A stretch of DNA of 64,000 bases from CAZKBP01 sp964551015 (GTDB taxonomy: Bacteria; Bacteroidota; Bacteroidia; Cytophagales; Microscillaceae): positions 189,130-253,129 of the forward strand of contig CAZKBP010000006.1 of NCBI GenBank assembly GCA_964551015.1, written 5' to 3'. The position numbers were made by a program, and so were the translations under genes. How positions within the stretch are numbered: position 1 is the stretch's first letter; each line of letters begins with the position of its first letter. The notes beneath the pieces were generated by a model that searched no databases, was not told the DNA's origin, and saw nothing but the letters and a program-made list of their open reading frames with translations. Positions 35,324 through 44,247 of this stretch are shown in pieces.

Positions 35324-36397
35324 ATGACGCATCAAGAATTTTTAGAAAAATATCTTAATAACGCTTCTCCTACTGGCTACGAAAGTGCCGGACAAAAAAT
35401 CTGGTTGGAATATATCAAGCCCTACATTGATGAATATACCGTAGATACTTACGGCTCGGTCGTGGGTATCGTAAATCCAAAAGCAAGCTATAAAGTAGTC
35501 ATCGAGGCTCACGCGGATGAAATCTCCTGGTATGTCAACTATATTACCGATGATGGTTACATTTACGTGATTCGCAACGGTGGTTCTGACCCGATCATTG
35601 CGCCCTCTATGCGGGTAAATATTCACACCCCAAAAGGAATCGTCAAAGGCGTATTCGGCTGGCCTGCTATCCACGTGCGGATGGAAAATGAGAAAGACAA
35701 CCCCAAACCCAACTTGAAGAACATCTTCATTGACTGTGGTTGTTCTTCTCGTCAGGAAATCGAAGAGTTAGGAATCACCGTTGGCTCTGTGGTTACTTTT
35801 GCGGACGAGCTGATGGAGCTGAACGATAGATATTACGTGGGAAGAGCCTTGGATAATCGCATGGGCGGTTACATGATTGCCGAGGTTTTGCGTAAGCTCC
35901 ACGAAAATAAGATTCAGCCTGATTATGGTTTATATATTGCTAATTCTGTGCAAGAAGAAATCGGGCTACGTGGAGCAGAAATGGTTACCCAAAAGATTAA
36001 GCCAAACGTAGCCATCGTAACTGATGTGTGCCACGATACGCATTCTCCGCTGGTGTATGACAAGAAGAAAGACGGTGATACCAAAGCGGGTCGAGGCCCT
36101 GTGATTAGCTACGCTCCTGCCGTACAAAATAATCTGAGAGATCGTATCATCGAGATTGCCCAAGAGAAAGAAATTCCTTTCCAGCGTATGGCCTCATCAC
36201 GCTACACGGGTACGGATACAGATGCCTTTGCCTACTCGAATGGTGGCGTAGCGGCGGCTTTGATTTCTCTACCGCTTAAGTATATGCATACCACCGTAGA
36301 AACCGTTCACAAGCAAGATGTGGAAAATGTAATCCAACTCATTTATGAATTCCTAGTGCAACTCAAAGCCGATGAGGACTTTAGATACTTCACCTAA
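35324..36397 (+). CDS. M42 family metalloaminopeptidase
   Basis: This is a 357-residue cytosolic co-catalytic zinc peptidase of the M42 (TET/glutamyl aminopeptidase) family. The metal-site segments are EAHADEISW, RALDNRMGGYM, SVQEEIGLRGAEM (Glu pair), TDVCHD and YMHTTVETVH. The lack of a signal peptide and the length are normal for the family. It trims peptides to amino acids in the cytosol. It is followed 55 bp later by an SDR gene on the same strand. Confidence 0.94.
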   Translation: MTHQEFLEKYLNNASPTGYESAGQKIWLEYIKPYIDEYTVDTYGSVVGIVNPKASYKVVIEAHADEISWYVNYITDDGYIYVIRNGGSDPIIAPSMRVNIHTPKGIVKGVFGWPAIHVRMENEKDNPKPNLKNIFIDCGCSSRQEIEELGITVGSVVTFADELMELNDRYYVGRALDNRMGGYMIAEVLRKLHENKIQPDYGLYIANSVQEEIGLRGAEMVTQKIKPNVAIVTDVCHDTHSPLVYDKKKDGDTKAGRGPVISYAPAVQNNLRDRIIEIAQEKEIPFQRMASSRYTGTDTDAFAYSNGGVAAALISLPLKYMHTTVETVHKQDVENVIQLIYEFLVQLKADEDFRYFT

Positions 36398-36452
36398 GCA
36401 GAATTCTCAACCTTTAAGCATATCATTGAATTAATCATCATCCCCCAAAATT

Positions 36453-37337
36453 ATGAGCAACAGTAAAGTAGTACTCATCACGGGTAGTAGCAGTGGTTTT
36501 GGTCGGCTCACCGCCCAGACCCTAGCCCAAGCTGGCTACCAAGTATTCGCTTCCATGCGAAATCTAGAAACCAAAAACGCGGCTTCGGCTCAGGAAATGC
36601 GTGACTGGGCCGAGGAAGCTCAGGTTTCCTTACATCTATTAGAGCTAGATGTTACCGACGATGCTTCTGTGAACGAAGCTATGACCCGAGTAATCGAGCA
36701 GGCCGGACGAATTGATGTATTGGTCAATAACGCGGGTTTTGGCGTAGCGGGCATTCAAGAAGCCTACACCATCGAGCAGGTCAAAGCGGTCTTTGAGGTG
36801 AATGTATTCGGCGTACTCCGCATGAACCGCGCCGTACTTCCGCATATGCGCAAGCAGCACAGTGGTCTAATCATCAGTATCTCGAGTGGTTTGGGCCGCG
36901 TCATTTTGCCCTTTACCGGTCCTTATGCCGCCTCTAAATACGCCTTGGAGGCACTTTCAGAAAATTTGCATTACGAGCTGGATTCTTTTGGTATTGACTC
37001 TCTCATCATCGAGCCGGGAGCCTATCCGACTACTGATTTCAAGACGGTTCCACCCGCCGATGAAAAAGTGCTGGAAGAATACGGCCCTCTGGCAGAAATG
37101 CCCATGCGGATGTTCGCGGGAATGGCCGAAATGATGAAAGACAATCCACCTGAACCCCAAGCCATTGCTGACATTGTGAAAAACCTCATCGAGATGCCTC
37201 GCAATCAACGGCCCTTGCGTACCGTTTCTGGTGCTGATGTCAAAGGGGCGGAAGCCATCAATCAGGTATCAGCCCAAGTACAAGAAAAAATAATGGGTAT
37301 GTTCAGTATGCTTTCTAAGCAAGAAACTACCAAATAA
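36453..37337 (+). CDS. Short-chain dehydrogenase/reductase
   Basis: This 294-residue classical SDR has the nucleotide-binding motif TGSSSGFG (10-17), NNAG (92-95), a catalytic Ser near 145 and the Y158-x3-K162 pair (YAASK). It acts on an unknown alcohol or carbonyl substrate with NAD(P). It may be co-transcribed with the peptidase gene upstream. A clear terminator follows. Confidence 0.93.
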   Translation: MSNSKVVLITGSSSGFGRLTAQTLAQAGYQVFASMRNLETKNAASAQEMRDWAEEAQVSLHLLELDVTDDASVNEAMTRVIEQAGRIDVLVNNAGFGVAGIQEAYTIEQVKAVFEVNVFGVLRMNRAVLPHMRKQHSGLIISISSGLGRVILPFTGPYAASKYALEALSENLHYELDSFGIDSLIIEPGAYPTTDFKTVPPADEKVLEEYGPLAEMPMRMFAGMAEMMKDNPPEPQAIADIVKNLIEMPRNQRPLRTVSGADVKGAEAINQVSAQVQEKIMGMFSMLSKQETTK

Positions 37338-37360
37338 TTATTCTTTTTGTGAATTTTTAT

Positions 37361-37394
37361 CCCCTTGAAATCACCGTGATTTCAGGGGGTTTTA
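37361..37394 (+). terminator. Rho-independent terminator after the SDR gene
   Basis: A 13-bp stem with one G-T pair (37361-37373 with 37377-37389) has a 3-base loop and is followed by TTTTA. It lies 23 bp after the SDR stop and 19 bp before the helicase start. Confidence 0.85.
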
Positions 37395-37412
37395 CTATGA
37401 GCCCTATTACTT

Positions 37413-40238
37413 ATGTCAGCCAAAAAATTTAAAATCTACAGCTCTTCTGCTGGCTCCGGCAAAACCTACACCCTCACCAAAGAATACCTTAAACTAGCCC
37501 TGCAAGGCGAGCATCCGCATTACTTCAAAAATATTTTGGCCATCACTTTCACCAATGATGCCGCCAATGAAATGAAATCCCGCATCTTAGAGGCACTGCG
37601 GGGCTTTGCTTATCCCGAGCTGCTCAGCGAAAAAGAAAAAAGCAAAAGTCAGGCTCTCTTGGACAGTATTAGCACCGAATTGGGCGAAGAGCAAAAAACA
37701 CTGAGCCAACGCGCTCAGGCCGTATTTTCTAAAATAATTCACAACTATGCCGACTTTGCCGTCAGTACCATCGATAGCTTTGTCAATAAAGTCATCAATG
37801 CCTTTACGCGTGAACTAGAAATCCCCTATAACTATGAAGTAGATTTGGATACCGACCAACTTCTCCAAAATGCCGTAGATCGGGTGATTGATAAAGTAGG
37901 ACAGGAAAAAAAAGAACGGCTTTCTGACTTTTTGGTGGACTGGGTCAGTCAAAAAGCCGAAGAGGGCAAAAACTGGGGACGTGTGGCCAATGATCTCGTG
38001 GAATTTTCCAAAGACTTGATTAACGAAAGCTCCTATCCTTTTATTGATCCCTTGCACGCACTGAGTATGGAAGATTTTCAGCAATTGCACGAACAACTGA
38101 AAAACTTTCAAGAGGAGCGCGAAAAGCAATTATTAGATTTAGGCAAAAAAGGCCACGATCTCATCTGCCAGAGAGGATTAGAAGGCAGTTTTCTGGGAGG
38201 AAAAAGAGCAAGCGTGGCTAGTTATTTCCGCACTCATGCCGAAAAACGTGATATTCACTTCCGAGCACACGAGAAAGCCTACATGAACAAAGCCCTCCAA
38301 GATGACCGCTGGTATAAAGAAAAACACAATGCAGCCATCGAGGAAATCAAGCCAGAATTGATCAGCTACATTGAGCAAATCGAGCAACTCAAGGAAGAAC
38401 AGGGCGGATGGATGGAGCTGGTTTCGGCCATCTTGCCTCACCTCTACAAGCTCGCCCTCATTCAGGAAATTGAACAAGAGCTTGCCCACGTCAAACGGGA
38501 AAATAACGCCATTCATATCTCAGATAGCAATAAAAAAATCGCCGAAATTATCTCCACCGAACCCGTTCCCTATATTTATGAACGGGTGGGTGAAAAATAT
38601 AATCACATCCTCATCGATGAGTTTCAGGATACGTCTATTCTGCAGTGGGAAAATCTTTTGCCTCTCATTGAAAACAGCCTGAGCGAAGCTTCTTTTAATC
38701 TCATCGTGGGAGACGCCAAACAAGCCATCTATCGCTGGCGTGGGGGTGAAATGGAGCAACTGGTTTACCTCTATCAAAATCGCTTGGAAGAATTATTAAA
38801 AATCAGTGGTACGTCTTCTCCTTTTCTCACCGAACGCTACGGCCTTATTCAGCAAAATCACCAACCCGCACAGCTCAATGCTAATTTTCGGAGTACTCAG
38901 GAGATTATCCAGTTTAATAATCACTTTTTTAAGGTGTTGGTAGATACGGATTTTGGTGTAAAATATCCCCTCTTCCCAATGATCTATGATCAGAGTGCCC
39001 AGCAACAAATACCAGAGCAAAACCAGAAAACAGGCGGTCACGTAGAAATCAATTTTATAGAAAAAAGTGATCTCTATGCCGACCAGACTCATCATCGTGT
39101 CTTAGATTTGATCGAGCAGGTGCTGCAGGAGGGCTTTGCGCGGACAGACATAGCCATCATTACTCGTAGCAATGCTCACGGCAAAGAAATTGCCCAATTC
39201 CTCAAAGCTCATCAAATTGAGGTAATTTCTCAGACTTCTTTATTATTAGCCTCTGATGACAAGGTGCGTTTTCTCTTGGCTTTGCTTAAAGTTATTCACC
39301 GACCTGAGGATAAATTAGCCAAATCCGAAGCCTTGTATTTGTTTTACAAAGTCGTCAAAAGGCAAATTCCAGACAGTGATACCAATCTCGAGATTCAGGA
39401 GATTGTCAATGCTTCAATTCTCGCATTTTATCAAAAAATTAGCGAAAAGGGCTATCATCTCAATTTTACACGTTTGCAAGCACTTACGCTTTATGAATTG
39501 GTAGAAAAACTGATTGGTATCTTTGACTTGCTTCGAGAGCAAAGCCGTTTGGAATATTTGTTTCGCTTCTTGGATGTGATCTTACAATTTAATCTACAAA
39601 AAAATGCGACACTGGGTGATTTCCTAGAATATTGGGAAGAAAAAAAGAATAATCTGAGCATCAACACCCCCAAAGACCTCAAGGCCGTAACCGTGACCAC
39701 GATCCACAAATCCAAGGGGCTGGAGTATCCCGTCGTGATTTTGCCTTTTGCAGACTGGAACTTTACGCCCCGCTTTGGTCAAACGATGTGGCTCAAATTA
39801 CCTGCCGACTTTCCGGCTTTGCATATTCAAGAAAAAAATCGTAAGCTGCAAACAGCACTCGTAACCATTAACCAAAAATTGGAGAGAACCCCAGTAGTTG
39901 AGCAGTATCGATCAGAAATGCAGAAAACCTTTATCGAGAATGTCAATATGCTCTATGTGGCTTTTACACGGGCGGTTGACAGACTTTACATGCTGGCTAA
40001 ACATCAAGATTTTAGCAAAAAAGGAGCGCAAAAGGGAGTGAATTATTTAATTTATCTCTATCTCCTAGAGCAGGAACTTTGGCAAGAAGAACAGCGCGAT
40101 TACGTGATTTCTCAAGGGCAAGCCCGTACCCCTGTTCCCGAAACCAATGAAGATACACCCGAGGCATTTTACATAGAGGAGTTTGTTTCTACAGATATTC
40201 ATAAAAAAATTCGACCCAAGCGAGCAAAAAAATCTTAG
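37413..40238 (+). CDS. UvrD/AddA-type ATP-dependent helicase, probably lacking the C-terminal nuclease region
   Basis: This 941-residue SF1 helicase has motif I SSAGSGKTYTLTKEY, motif Ia LAITFTNDAANEMKSRI, motif II HILIDEFQDTS, motif III VGDAKQAIYRWRGG, motif IV LNANFRSTQEI, motif V VTTIHKSKGLEYPVVILP and motif VI NMLYVAFTRAVDRLY. It resembles AddA/RecB-type subunits of Bacteroidota, which act in recombination repair of double-strand breaks. The usual proteins continue about 100-150 residues past the ...KIR..RRAK-type linker into a RecB-like region. This one stops there (KKIRPKRAKKS) and abuts a tandem repeat. No AddB-like partner is next to it. Confidence 0.88.
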   Translation: MSAKKFKIYSSSAGSGKTYTLTKEYLKLALQGEHPHYFKNILAITFTNDAANEMKSRILEALRGFAYPELLSEKEKSKSQALLDSISTELGEEQKTLSQRAQAVFSKIIHNYADFAVSTIDSFVNKVINAFTRELEIPYNYEVDLDTDQLLQNAVDRVIDKVGQEKKERLSDFLVDWVSQKAEEGKNWGRVANDLVEFSKDLINESSYPFIDPLHALSMEDFQQLHEQLKNFQEEREKQLLDLGKKGHDLICQRGLEGSFLGGKRASVASYFRTHAEKRDIHFRAHEKAYMNKALQDDRWYKEKHNAAIEEIKPELISYIEQIEQLKEEQGGWMELVSAILPHLYKLALIQEIEQELAHVKRENNAIHISDSNKKIAEIISTEPVPYIYERVGEKYNHILIDEFQDTSILQWENLLPLIENSLSEASFNLIVGDAKQAIYRWRGGEMEQLVYLYQNRLEELLKISGTSSPFLTERYGLIQQNHQPAQLNANFRSTQEIIQFNNHFFKVLVDTDFGVKYPLFPMIYDQSAQQQIPEQNQKTGGHVEINFIEKSDLYADQTHHRVLDLIEQVLQEGFARTDIAIITRSNAHGKEIAQFLKAHQIEVISQTSLLLASDDKVRFLLALLKVIHRPEDKLAKSEALYLFYKVVKRQIPDSDTNLEIQEIVNASILAFYQKISEKGYHLNFTRLQALTLYELVEKLIGIFDLLREQSRLEYLFRFLDVILQFNLQKNATLGDFLEYWEEKKNNLSINTPKDLKAVTVTTIHKSKGLEYPVVILPFADWNFTPRFGQTMWLKLPADFPALHIQEKNRKLQTALVTINQKLERTPVVEQYRSEMQKTFIENVNMLYVAFTRAVDRLYMLAKHQDFSKKGAQKGVNYLIYLYLLEQELWQEEQRDYVISQGQARTPVPETNEDTPEAFYIEEFVSTDIHKKIRPKRAKKS

Positions 40239-40240
40239 CA

Positions 40241-40715
40241 AGCCTCTGTGTTGGAATGAGCCATGCAGAGGTACGCAAGCTTGGCACTACACCTATCCAT
40301 CTCGATGATGTGTACACTCAAATGGGAATGGATGCTCCGCTAGAATATCCCAAAGCCCCTCTGTGTCTCTGTGTCTCCGTGTTTGAATTAAACATTCAGC
40401 GGTACGCCTTGCGCATCGAGCTTGGCACTACACCTGTCCATCTCGATGATGTGTACACTCAAATGGGAATGGATGCTCCGCTAGAATATCCCAAAGCCCC
40501 TCTGTGTCTCTGTGTCTCCGTGTTTGAATTAAACATTCAGCGGTACGCCTTGCGCATCGAGCTTGGCACTACACCTGTCCATCTCGATGATGTGTACACT
40601 CAAATGGGAATGGATGCTCCGCTAGAATATCCCAAAGCCCCTCTGTGTCTCTGTGTCTCCGTGTTTGAATTAAACATTCAGCGGTAGGCCCTGAGCGTAG
40701 CGCTTGGTATTATGC
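40241..40715. repeat. 141-bp tandem repeat (three full units with degenerate ends)
   Basis: Units begin at 40280, 40421 and 40562 with an exact 141-bp period; the copies are almost identical. A shortened degenerate copy lies on the left (40241-40279, directly after the helicase stop), and a diverged copy edge lies on the right (about 40681-40715). Each unit has an inverted repeat CATCGAG...CTCGATG (for example 40414-40420 with 40442-40448), a GTGTACAC palindrome and a CTCTGTGTCTCTGTGTCTC microrepeat. Because 141 is 47 codons, an open frame crosses the array (40256-40687). It has no recognisable product and I treat it as non-coding. Confidence 0.9.
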
Positions 40716-40870
40716 TATTTCAAACTGCCCACTCTTGAGAAAAAAACGTCCATAAGTCCACGCTTTTCTTGGCCTCAGGACTTAAATTTTCTTTCTAATA
40801 TTTTGATAATTAGTGTTTTACAAGATTAGGCATTTCCTTTGTCGTCCAAGAAAGAAAAACCATAGAATCC
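40716..40870. other. Intergenic region upstream of the permease
   Basis: About 155 bp of AT-rich sequence precedes the FtsX-type permease gene. It probably contains that gene's promoter. No gene is seen. Confidence 0.4.
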
Positions 40871-43267
40871 ATGCTAAAACATTACTTCATCCTCACGCTT
40901 CGTCATTTTTGGCGCAATAAATTTTATACCTTCATTAGTGTAATGGGCTTGTCTTTGGGCATAGCCGCTTTCTTGGTGGTGGTGCAATATATTAGCTTCG
41001 AGCTGAGCTACGAGGATATGCATCCGCACTCGGAGCGCGTGTATCGGGTTACGCAAGATTTTTATAAAGGCAGTGAATACGTCGTGACCGATTGTGAAAC
41101 GCCGATGCCGCTCGCTCCACTCCTCAAAGAAAAATTTCCAGCAGTGGAACAATTCGTAAGAGTACAGGATATTGACGAGGTACTCTTTGAATACGAGGGC
41201 AAAACCATCCGTCCCGAAATTGTCTACGCGGTCGATCCTTCCTTTTTTGACATCTTTGGCTACCAAATTTTGAGAGGAAGCCCTCAGCGAGAGTTTGAGA
41301 AGCCCTTTACTGCCGTGGTTACTAAATCCTTTGCCCTCAAGCATTTCGGCAAGGTAAACGCCGTAGGAGAAATTCTCAGGAGCAAAGCGAGCGATCGCAG
41401 TTTGGAGATCGTGGGGGTTGTAGAAGATGTGCCCCTGAATACGCACCTGAAGTTCGACCTCTTATTTTCATTTGAGACCCTCAGAAAATTAGGCTGGGAC
41501 GAGATGTTTACCTCTTGGACGGGTAACAATAACTTTACTTATTTCCGAGCAGGTCAAAAATTAGATATAAAGGCGTTTAACCAGCAATTGGCTACTTTCT
41601 CCAATAAAATTCCTGAAAAAGAGGATAAAGATATTTTTCAGGCCGAATGCATTCGGGACATTCACCTCTACTCACATAAGACCTTCGAGCCAGAAACCAA
41701 CAGTGATGTGAAGGTAATTTACTTTCTAGGAATCATCGCGGCTTTTACCATCCTCATTGCCATCATCAATTACATCAATTTGTACTCGGCAAAGGCATTA
41801 GAAAAATCCAAAGAGATTAGTGTGAGACAAGTACTGGGAGCTTCTTTTAGAGAAATGTTTTTCCCCAATCTGATGGAGGCAGGCTTGCTCTGTGTGTTTG
41901 CCGGCTTATTGAGCTTGGCCTGGATGGATTTGGGTTTGAGCTTTTTAAAAAGTATTTCGGATGGAGTTATTGCAGAACAAATGTTCTTCGAGACGAACTT
42001 TTGGCTCTGGTTTGTAGGAATCTTAGTGATTTGTACGATCGTAGCGGGTCTGTATGCCCAGTTTATGCTTTCGCTCTTTAAGCTCAGGGATGCCCTGCGC
42101 GGTACGCCCAAGCTTTCTCGTAAGAGTCTTGCTTTCCAAAAAGCCTTTATTGTAGGCCAATATGTGGCTACTTTTGCGCTGGTCATCGGAACGGTGATCG
42201 TGATCAAGCAGATCAACTACATGATGTCTCAGGATTTGGGTATGCAACCCGAACAAGTACTCGTTGTCAGAGGTTCGGTCGTGGCGGATTCTGAAATTCA
42301 CGAGCAAAGATCTGCTACCTTTAAAGACGAACTCAAGCAACAACCCAAAATCAAAAGAGTGGCTTCCACCAATACCCTTCCGGGGATGGAGCTACACGAA
42401 TTGAATACTTCTACGGGTTTCAGCACCGTGGACGATAATCGAGGCGATGGCATTAACTTTTATTTTTATTGGGTAGATGCCCATTATATTCCCGCCTTGG
42501 GTATGGAAATCATTTCTGGGCAAAATTTCCGCCCCCAACAGCAAGGAAGTTTTGTGATTATGAACGAAGAATCTGTCCGTGTACTCGGTTTTGCTTCGCC
42601 CGAAGCAGCCATCGGCAAAAAAATTGAAAACGGAGGTGAATTTACAATTCTGGGAGTGGTCAAAGATTTTCACCAACAATCTTTGAAAGAAGCACAGATA
42701 CCCATGCTGTTTCTATACCAAGATCATCCTTATGGCTATTATGCTTTGAAAATTCAATCTGGGGGCATTCAGGAAACCATTCAAGCGACGCAAAAGACTT
42801 TTGAGGAGGTTTTCCCTGATGAACCCTTCGAGTACTTCTTTTTGGATGAGCATTTTGATCGTCAGTATCACAACGAGATCAAATTTGCCAAGCTCAGTGG
42901 CCTGTTTGCTTTCCTCGCTATTTTTATTTCGTGTATTGGCTTGGTAGGAATTTCTTCTTACGTAGCCTTGCGTCGTAGCAAAGAAGTCGCCATTCGCAAA
43001 GTACTGGGAGCTACAGTACAAAATCTAGTACTCGTACTTTCAGGAAGCTACTTGAAGCGCATCGCCATCGCCTGCCTCATTGCTACGCCCTTGACTTATT
43101 TTGCTCTACAGCAATGGCTCCAAGGTTTTGCCTATCGCACGGAAATTAGCTGGTGGCTTTTCCCGATGGGAGCTTTGACTTTGATCACCTTGGCCTTCTT
43201 GGTGATGAGCATACAAGCCCTCAAAGCAGCGCTGAGTAATCCGGTGCATTCGCTCAGGGACGAGTGA
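40871..43267 (+). CDS. MacB/FtsX-type ABC transporter permease
   Basis: This 798-residue inner-membrane permease has an N-terminal helix (FYTFISVMGLSLGIAAFLVVVQY), a MacB-like periplasmic domain (SERVYRVTQDF... FGYQILRGSP...) and an FtsX core (about 285-410). A second periplasmic domain and a final FtsX core (about 675-790, RRSKEVAIRKVLGATVQNL) follow. This doubled arrangement is typical of large Bacteroidota permeases without an adjacent ATPase. It probably uses a shared ATPase encoded elsewhere. Substrate unknown. It is convergent with the NTF2-like gene. Confidence 0.93.
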   Translation: MLKHYFILTLRHFWRNKFYTFISVMGLSLGIAAFLVVVQYISFELSYEDMHPHSERVYRVTQDFYKGSEYVVTDCETPMPLAPLLKEKFPAVEQFVRVQDIDEVLFEYEGKTIRPEIVYAVDPSFFDIFGYQILRGSPQREFEKPFTAVVTKSFALKHFGKVNAVGEILRSKASDRSLEIVGVVEDVPLNTHLKFDLLFSFETLRKLGWDEMFTSWTGNNNFTYFRAGQKLDIKAFNQQLATFSNKIPEKEDKDIFQAECIRDIHLYSHKTFEPETNSDVKVIYFLGIIAAFTILIAIINYINLYSAKALEKSKEISVRQVLGASFREMFFPNLMEAGLLCVFAGLLSLAWMDLGLSFLKSISDGVIAEQMFFETNFWLWFVGILVICTIVAGLYAQFMLSLFKLRDALRGTPKLSRKSLAFQKAFIVGQYVATFALVIGTVIVIKQINYMMSQDLGMQPEQVLVVRGSVVADSEIHEQRSATFKDELKQQPKIKRVASTNTLPGMELHELNTSTGFSTVDDNRGDGINFYFYWVDAHYIPALGMEIISGQNFRPQQQGSFVIMNEESVRVLGFASPEAAIGKKIENGGEFTILGVVKDFHQQSLKEAQIPMLFLYQDHPYGYYALKIQSGGIQETIQATQKTFEEVFPDEPFEYFFLDEHFDRQYHNEIKFAKLSGLFAFLAIFISCIGLVGISSYVALRRSKEVAIRKVLGATVQNLVLVLSGSYLKRIAIACLIATPLTYFALQQWLQGFAYRTEISWWLFPMGALTLITLAFLVMSIQALKAALSNPVHSLRDE

Positions 43268-43280
43268 TATCAGCTTTCTT

Positions 43281-43314
43281 CACGAGGTTCGTCAGCGTGC
43301 GAACCTTGTGTGTT
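43281..43314. terminator. Bidirectional terminator between convergent genes
   Basis: An 11-bp stem with one G-T pair (43281-43291 with 43300-43310) has an 8-base loop. It sits between the convergent stops of the permease gene and the NTF2-like gene. Confidence 0.7.
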
Positions 43315-43317
43315 CTA

Positions 43318-44085
43318 TTAGAGATTCGCGTCCAGGCTGATTTTCCATTGTCCAGCATTATCTTTTTGCCAAATCAAGATGTATTTTCCGCCATAAGCTC
43401 CCTCGCACTGGCCGATTTCATAAGCCAGTTGGCTATGCACGGTTTCTACGATCAAGGGTTTGAGGGTAAGCTGATAACGTTCATTGCGCATGTATCCATA
43501 TTCTTTGACCAAGGCATCTCTTCCCGTGATGAGAGGCCGATGATTGTAGTACAGGGGAGATGAAGCGTACAATTCGTCCACGAGCTTGGGAACCTCGTGG
43601 GCATTGCACCATTTCATCCATTCCTCCCTTCTGGCGGTAATTTCAGAAAGCTCCACCTCAGCATCTGGGGTCGCCTCAGCCGTGAGTTCTAAGGCTCTGA
43701 GCCGCTTGTCCTTCTCTACACGCCAGATAATGAGATGCTTATATAGCTGCCCCGTTGGGTCTTGAAAGCCACCAATTTCGTAGGCATACGCGACACCTTC
43801 CCGCTGATGCGTGGGTATAAACTTCTTTGTGTAAATAGAATCAATCTCTGGATAGGTACTCAGGAGATGATTCGCAATACTATCCTGCCCTTGCATAACG
43901 GCTTGATTGGGAAATATTTTGATGGGCTTTTCCACGTACAAATCCTTCAAATTTGCCGAACGAGCATTGATGGCTTTTTGCCATTCTTGATTTGCCTGAT
44001 CCGATTGTGCCTGTGCATGCTCAAAGACAATGATTGATAGGACAAAAAATACGTGGACTTGGGAAATTTTTGGGAAGTAATTCAT
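43318..44085 (-). CDS. Secreted duplicated NTF2/SnoaL-like protein
   Basis: I chose the ATG at 44085 over the TTG at 44121, since it begins directly with a signal peptide (MNYFPKISQVHVFF..., cleavage near AQAQ). The 255-residue protein has two similar halves. Each carries a DUF4440/SnoaL-like pattern of an N-terminal helix, LYVEKPIKIFPNQAVMQGQDSI or LYASSPLYYNHRPLITGRDALV, and a terminal strand pair (LIIWRVEKD..., ILIWQKDNAGQWKISLD). This is a cone-shaped alpha+beta barrel fold used for small-ligand binding or scaffolding. The function is unknown. Confidence 0.7.
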   Translation of the reverse strand: MNYFPKISQVHVFFVLSIIVFEHAQAQSDQANQEWQKAINARSANLKDLYVEKPIKIFPNQAVMQGQDSIANHLLSTYPEIDSIYTKKFIPTHQREGVAYAYEIGGFQDPTGQLYKHLIIWRVEKDKRLRALELTAEATPDAEVELSEITARREEWMKWCNAHEVPKLVDELYASSPLYYNHRPLITGRDALVKEYGYMRNERYQLTLKPLIVETVHSQLAYEIGQCEGAYGGKYILIWQKDNAGQWKISLDANL

Positions 44086-44247
44086 GATTTTATGGTTCAA
44101 TTTTTCTTCAAAATAACGCAATTAAACTCGATCACAGAGCATATCTACCGTTTAATTCTCAGGATAGATGGTTGTGTTTTCGGGTATGTAATGCCATATC
44201 TTAAAAACAAAATCCCTTTTCTTTGTATTTAGATAAAAAAACGAGAT

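Noticed and set aside
40256..40687. 143-codon ORF across the tandem repeat
   Set aside because: The open frame follows from the 141-bp period being divisible by three. There is no ribosome binding site, no recognisable product and the 3' end lies in a diverged copy.
40241..40715. CRISPR array
   Set aside because: Units are contiguous 141-bp copies with no unique spacers, and no cas genes are in the window.
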